A DNA stretch of 64,000 nucleotides from Actinospineispora acaciae DSM 45401 (GTDB taxonomy: Bacteria > Actinomycetota > Actinomycetes > Mycobacteriales > Pseudonocardiaceae): positions 750,177 through 814,176 of the forward strand of contig NZ_JIAI01000002.1 of the NCBI RefSeq assembly GCF_000620785.1. The letters run 5' to 3'. Made by a program: the position numbers and the translations under genes. Position 1 is the stretch's first letter, and each line of letters begins with the position of its first letter. The notes under the pieces were generated by a model, which was given only the letters and a program-made list of their open reading frames with translations, was not told the origin of the DNA and ran no database searches. Below, piece after piece: positions 60,640 to 64,000 of the stretch.

Positions 60640-63288
60640 GTGGCCGACACGCCGACCTACCCGAGGCACTGGGAAGCGGACGTGGTCGCCTCCGACGGCG
60701 GAGTGGTGCACCTGCGCCCGATCCTGCCCAGCGACGCGGACGCGCTGGTCGAGTTCCACGGCAGGCTCTCCGACCGCACCCGCTACCTGCGCTACTTCGG
60801 GGCGTACCCCCGGATCCCGCCCAGGGACCTGGAGCGGTTCACCGTCCTCGACCACCGCGACCGGGTGGCCTTCGTCGGGCTGCTCGGGCAGGAGATCGTC
60901 GCCGTCGGCCGCTACGTGAAGCTGGACGGCTCGTCGGCCGCCGAGGTCGCGTTCGTGGTCCGCGACGACCACCAGGGCCGCGGCCTCGGCTCGATCCTGC
61001 TCGAACACCTGGCGGCGGCCGCCAGGGAGAGCGGCGTGCGCCGGTTCGAGGCCGAGGTGCTGGCGGAGAACCACCAGATGGTGCGGGTGTTCCGGGACGC
61101 CGGGTACCAGGTCAGCCGCGAGTTCAGCGACGGCGTGCTGCACCTGGAGTTCGACGTCGACCCGACCGAGCGATCGGTAGCCGTCCGGGACGCCCGCGAG
61201 CAGGCCGCCGAGGCGCGCGGCGTGCACAACGCGCTGCACCCCCGCTCGGTCGCGGTGATCGGCGCCTCCACCGACCCGGAGAAGATCGGCCACGCGGTGC
61301 TGGCCAACCTGCTGCGGGCCAACTTCACCGGCCCGGTGTTCCCGATCAACCCGGACGCCCGCTCGGTGCGCGGGGTGCGGGCCTACCGGTCGGTCACCGA
61401 GGTGCCCGACGAGGTGGACCTGGCGGTGGTCGCGGTGCCCGCCGCCGGGATGGACGAGGTGATGGACTCCTGCCTGGAGAAGGGCGTCAAGTCGCTGCTG
61501 GTGCTCAGCTCCGGGTTCGCCGACGCCGGCGCGGACGGGTCGGACGCGCAGCGCCGGCTGGTCGCCGAGGCGCGGGCGCACGGCATGCGGGTGATCGGGC
61601 CGAACGCGCTCGGGGTGGCCAACGCCTCGCCCGACGTGCGGCTCAACGCCACCCTGGCCCGCGAGCTGCCCGGCAGGGGACGGGTCGGGTTCTTCTGCCA
61701 GTCCGGGGCGCTGGGCATCGCCATCCTGTCCGGCGTGCGCGCCCGCGGGCTCGGGCTGTCCACCTTCGTCTCCGCCGGCAACCGCGCCGACATGTCCGGC
61801 AACGACCTGCTGCAGTACTGGCAGACCGACCCGGACACCGACGTGGTGCTGCTCTACCTGGAGACGTTCGGCAACCCGCGCAAGTTCGCCCGGCTGGCGC
61901 GGCGGCTGGCCAGGAGCAAGCCGGTGGTCGCGGTGAAGAGCGGCCGGTTCGCCGCGCCGCTGCCCTCGTTCGGGGCGAGCCCGCCGCCGGCCGACGAGAC
62001 CAGCGTGCAGGCCCTGTTCGAGCAGGCCGGCGTGATCCGGGTGCAGACCCTGGCGCAACTGTTCGACACCGCGCTGCTGCTCGCCTACCAGCCGCTCCCG
62101 ACCGGCCCGAGGGTCGCCGTGGTGGGCAACTCCAGCGCGCTCGGCGTGCTGGTGGCCGACGCGCTGCTCGACGAGGGGCTGGAGCCGGCCGGCCCGCCGG
62201 TGGACGTCGGCGCGGCGCCCACCCCCGAGCAGTTCGCCGAGGCGGTGTCCGCCGCGGCGCGCTCCGAGGACACCGACGCGCTGGTCGTGGTGTTCGTGCC
62301 GCCGGTGGCCACCCCGGGGGCGGCGTACGCGCAGGCGTTGTGCGCCGAGGTGGCCGCCGTGGACAAGCCGGTGGTGAGCACCTTCCTCGCCGTCGAGGGC
62401 GTCCCGGCGGAGCTGGCCGTGCCCGGGCCGGACGGCCAGCCCGGCCGCGGCTCGGTGCCCAGCTACCCGAGCCCGGAGCGGGCGGTGGCCGCGCTGGCCA
62501 GGGTGCTGCGCTACGCCCGCTGGCGGGACGCGCCACTGGGCGAGTACGTCCGGCCCGACGGCATCGACACCGACCGGGCGCGCGCCCTGGTCGCCGAGCA
62601 CTACCGGGGCGGCGAGGCCCCCGTCCCGCTGGATGACGCCGCGACGGCCGCGCTGCTCGCCCACTACCGGATCGAGGTCACCCCGTTCCGGCTGGTCGAC
62701 TCCGCGGAGGCGGCGACCGCGGCGGCCGGGGAGCTGGGCTACCCGGTGGCGGTCAAGGGGATCGGGGACCGCTGGCAGGGTCCCGAGCTGATCGGCATCA
62801 GGCTGGACCTGGGCTCGGCGGCCGGCGTGGTCGCGGCATACCACGACCTCGCCAGGGTGACCGGCCGCCAAGAGCTCTACGTGCAGCGGATGGCCCCGAA
62901 AGGCCCGTCCTGCACGCTCGAGGTGGTGGACGACCCGTCGTTCGGCTCGCTGCTGTCGTTCGGGCTGTCCGGCATCGCCACCGAGCTGCTCGGCGACCGC
63001 GCGCACCGGGTCATCCCGCTGAGCACCGCCGACGCGCACGACCTGATCCGGGCGCCGAGGGCCGCGCCGCTGCTGGCCGGCTACGGCGGCGCCGAACCGG
63101 CCGACCTGGCCGCGCTGGAGGACCTGGCGCTGCGGGTGAGCTGCCTGGCCGAGGACCTGCCCGAGGTGCGCTCGCTGCGACTGCGCCCGGTGCTGGCCGC
63201 CCCGACGACCGCGTCCGTCACCTCCGCGCGCGTCGTGCTCGGCCCGCCGCCGACCCGACACGACGGCGGCCCCCGCCGCCTCCGTTAG
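60640..63288 (+). CDS. Protein lysine acetyltransferase, GNAT fused to inactive CoA-ligase
   Basis: 882 residues, GTG 60640. N-terminal GNAT domain (about 15-185) with R-D-D-H-Q-G-R-G-L-G-S near 112 for acetyl-CoA; then NDP-forming acyl-CoA ligase-like domains: CoA-binding V-A-V-I-G-A-S-T-D-P near 205, and an ATP-grasp part near 685. The site where ligases have S-H-T-G-S carries L-P-S-F-G-A-S, i.e. the phospho-His is Phe, so ligase activity should be absent. This GNAT-first arrangement is that of actinomycete PatA proteins that silence acetyl-CoA synthetase. Forms an operon with acuC. Confidence 0.92.
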   Translation: MADTPTYPRHWEADVVASDGGVVHLRPILPSDADALVEFHGRLSDRTRYLRYFGAYPRIPPRDLERFTVLDHRDRVAFVGLLGQEIVAVGRYVKLDGSSAAEVAFVVRDDHQGRGLGSILLEHLAAAARESGVRRFEAEVLAENHQMVRVFRDAGYQVSREFSDGVLHLEFDVDPTERSVAVRDAREQAAEARGVHNALHPRSVAVIGASTDPEKIGHAVLANLLRANFTGPVFPINPDARSVRGVRAYRSVTEVPDEVDLAVVAVPAAGMDEVMDSCLEKGVKSLLVLSSGFADAGADGSDAQRRLVAEARAHGMRVIGPNALGVANASPDVRLNATLARELPGRGRVGFFCQSGALGIAILSGVRARGLGLSTFVSAGNRADMSGNDLLQYWQTDPDTDVVLLYLETFGNPRKFARLARRLARSKPVVAVKSGRFAAPLPSFGASPPPADETSVQALFEQAGVIRVQTLAQLFDTALLLAYQPLPTGPRVAVVGNSSALGVLVADALLDEGLEPAGPPVDVGAAPTPEQFAEAVSAAARSEDTDALVVVFVPPVATPGAAYAQALCAEVAAVDKPVVSTFLAVEGVPAELAVPGPDGQPGRGSVPSYPSPERAVAALARVLRYARWRDAPLGEYVRPDGIDTDRARALVAEHYRGGEAPVPLDDAATAALLAHYRIEVTPFRLVDSAEAATAAAGELGYPVAVKGIGDRWQGPELIGIRLDLGSAAGVVAAYHDLARVTGRQELYVQRMAPKGPSCTLEVVDDPSFGSLLSFGLSGIATELLGDRAHRVIPLSTADAHDLIRAPRAAPLLAGYGGAEPADLAALEDLALRVSCLAEDLPEVRSLRLRPVLAAPTTASVTSARVVLGPPPTRHDGGPRRLR

Positions 63289-63322
63289 CGGCGCCCAGGC
63301 GGCGCCTCGCGGCGTTGTCGTC

Positions 63323-63353
63323 GGGGGCCGATACAAACCCGGTATCGGCCCCC
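63323..63353 (+). terminator. Terminator after pat
   Basis: Twelve-base perfect stem, GGGGGCCGATAC at 63323-63334 with GTATCGGCCCCC at 63342-63353, loop AAACCCG, 35 bases after the stop; downstream CTCCTCC. A strong intrinsic-type hairpin closing the sseA-acuC-pat operon. Confidence 0.8.
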
Positions 63354-63479
63354 TCCTCCGCCTTGCGATGCATCCACCTGGATCGCCGCTAACGGACCGT
63401 TCGTACTTGCCCCGGTGAGTTTCGGCGTTCCCGGTGGTCGTACCTGGTGAGAGTTCACCGATCACGGGAGGAAACGGCG

Positions 63480-63764
63480 ATGGCGAGCAAGGCAGGGGCG
63501 TTGGACAGGGAGTTCAGCGCGACGCTGGTCAAGAGCTCCAGCGACGGCGGGTGGACCTACGTGGTGATGCCGGGGTCGGCGGAGTACTTCGGTACCAGGG
63601 GGCTGGTCAAGGTCAGGGGGACCATCGACGGCCACCCGTTCCGGAGCTCGTTCATGGCGCTCGGGGACGGGACGCACAAGCTGCCGGTGAAGGCGGACGT
63701 CCGCAAGGCGATCGGCAAGGGAGCGGGCGACGCCGTCACCGTCCGCCTGACCGAGCGTCTCTAG
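63480..63764 (+). CDS. DUF1905 protein
   Basis: 94-residue cytosolic protein, ATG 63480 after GGGAGG. DUF1905 features: F-S-A-T-L near 13, G-W-T-Y-V-V-M-P near 24, [15 protein letters not shown] near 44, D-G-T-H-K-L-P-V near 65 and [10 protein letters not shown] near 75. A small beta-barrel of unknown role. Its TAG stop shares the palindrome CTAG with the convergent fumarase stop. Confidence 0.88.
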   Translation: MASKAGALDREFSATLVKSSSDGGWTYVVMPGSAEYFGTRGLVKVRGTIDGHPFRSSFMALGDGTHKLPVKADVRKAIGKGAGDAVTVRLTERL

Positions 63765-64000
63765 CGGAAGCTGACCTGGAGCGTGGGCTGGCTGGTCGAG
63801 GCGAAGAAGTCGTTGCCCTTGTCGTCGACCACGATGAACGCGGGGAAGTCTTCCACCTCAATCCGCCAGACCGCCTCCATGCCCAGCTCGGGGTACTCCA
63901 GCACGTCCACCTTGCGGATGCACTCCTGGGCCAGCTTGGCGGCCTGCCCGCCGATCGAGCCGAGGTAGAACCCGCCGTGCTCGGCGCACGACTCGGTGAC
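63761..64000 (-). CDS. Class I fumarate hydratase, C-terminal part (5' end outside window)
   Basis: 79 residues of the C-terminus of an iron-sulfur fumarase (FumA/B type, tartrate-dehydratase beta-like domain) are visible: [11 protein letters not shown] near the edge, [12 protein letters not shown] and [16 protein letters not shown]. It converts fumarate to malate in the citric acid cycle. Stop codon TAG at 63761-63763. The rest lies to the right of the window. Confidence 0.9.
   Translation of the reverse strand, partial: VTESCAEHGGFYLGSIGGQAAKLAQECIRKVDVLEYPELGMEAVWRIEVEDFPAFIVVDDKGNDFFASTSQPTLQVSFR

Noticed and set aside
60292..63465. Minus-strand frame of over 1000 codons opposite pat
   Set aside because: Antisense shadow of AcuC/Pat coding sequence.

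Overview
The window is very GC-rich with strong third-position GC bias, dense genes, many GTG starts and frequent ATGA/GTGA stop-start overlaps. Gene content (B12-dependent ribonucleotide reductase next to nrdR, lexA beside a LysM gene, IdeR, PucR-controlled proline operon, DUF5753/XRE regulators, DUF349, PAC2 and DUF4192 proteins) points to a mycelial actinomycete. Pseudonocardiaceae (Amycolatopsis-like) is my best guess from gene style, not a verified identification.

Layout. 1-3119: accessory locus with a frameshifted STAND NTPase, an overlapping partner that runs off the left edge through a heptanucleotide repeat, and a divergent small protein. 3144-6577: gluABCD glutamate ABC transporter on the minus strand, with a 104-bp hairpin-like element between gluB and gluC. 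6702-9799: two-component system and an overlapping TAXI binding protein. 9894-26401: housekeeping block miaB, membrane protein, DUF349, miaA, dapF, hflX, secreted propeller protein, lexA, LysM protein, nrdR, intein-bearing nrdJ, ferritin-like protein, PAC2 protein.

26532-49922 is a long, more variable stretch: MFS transporter, CooC-like ATPase behind a Zur-like site, HxlR/QueG-SCP2 pair, PadR regulator, XRE/DUF6879/66-aa triad, oxidoreductase, an IclR operon of 2-hydroxydienoate hydratase, decarboxylase and tautomerase divergent from a fused indolepyruvate ferredoxin oxidoreductase, a Phd/VapC pair, and an amino-acid permease followed by the PutR-PruA-PutB proline catabolism genes. 49861-58500 returns to sthA, DUF4192, galE and ideR, interrupted by an HTH-TPR/flavoprotein pair in less GC-rich DNA and a TetR/hydrolase pair with a perfect 24-bp operator. 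58602-64000 holds an sseA-acuC-pat operon (sulfurtransferase, lysine deacetylase, lysine acetyltransferase), a DUF1905 gene and the 3' end of class I fumarase.

The order miaB ... hflX ... lexA ... nrdR ... PAC2 ... sthA ... ideR resembles, from memory, the mycobacterial Rv2733c-Rv2711 segment, with about 23 kb of extra genes between PAC2 and sthA. Non-coding structure is a main point of interest: two related palindromes with a CATA loop and compensatory base changes (31929-31972, 36923-36968), two SOS boxes between lexA and the LysM gene, phased GGGT repeats before the response regulator, and several palindromic operators. No tRNA, rRNA, CRISPR array, transposase or integrase was recognised.
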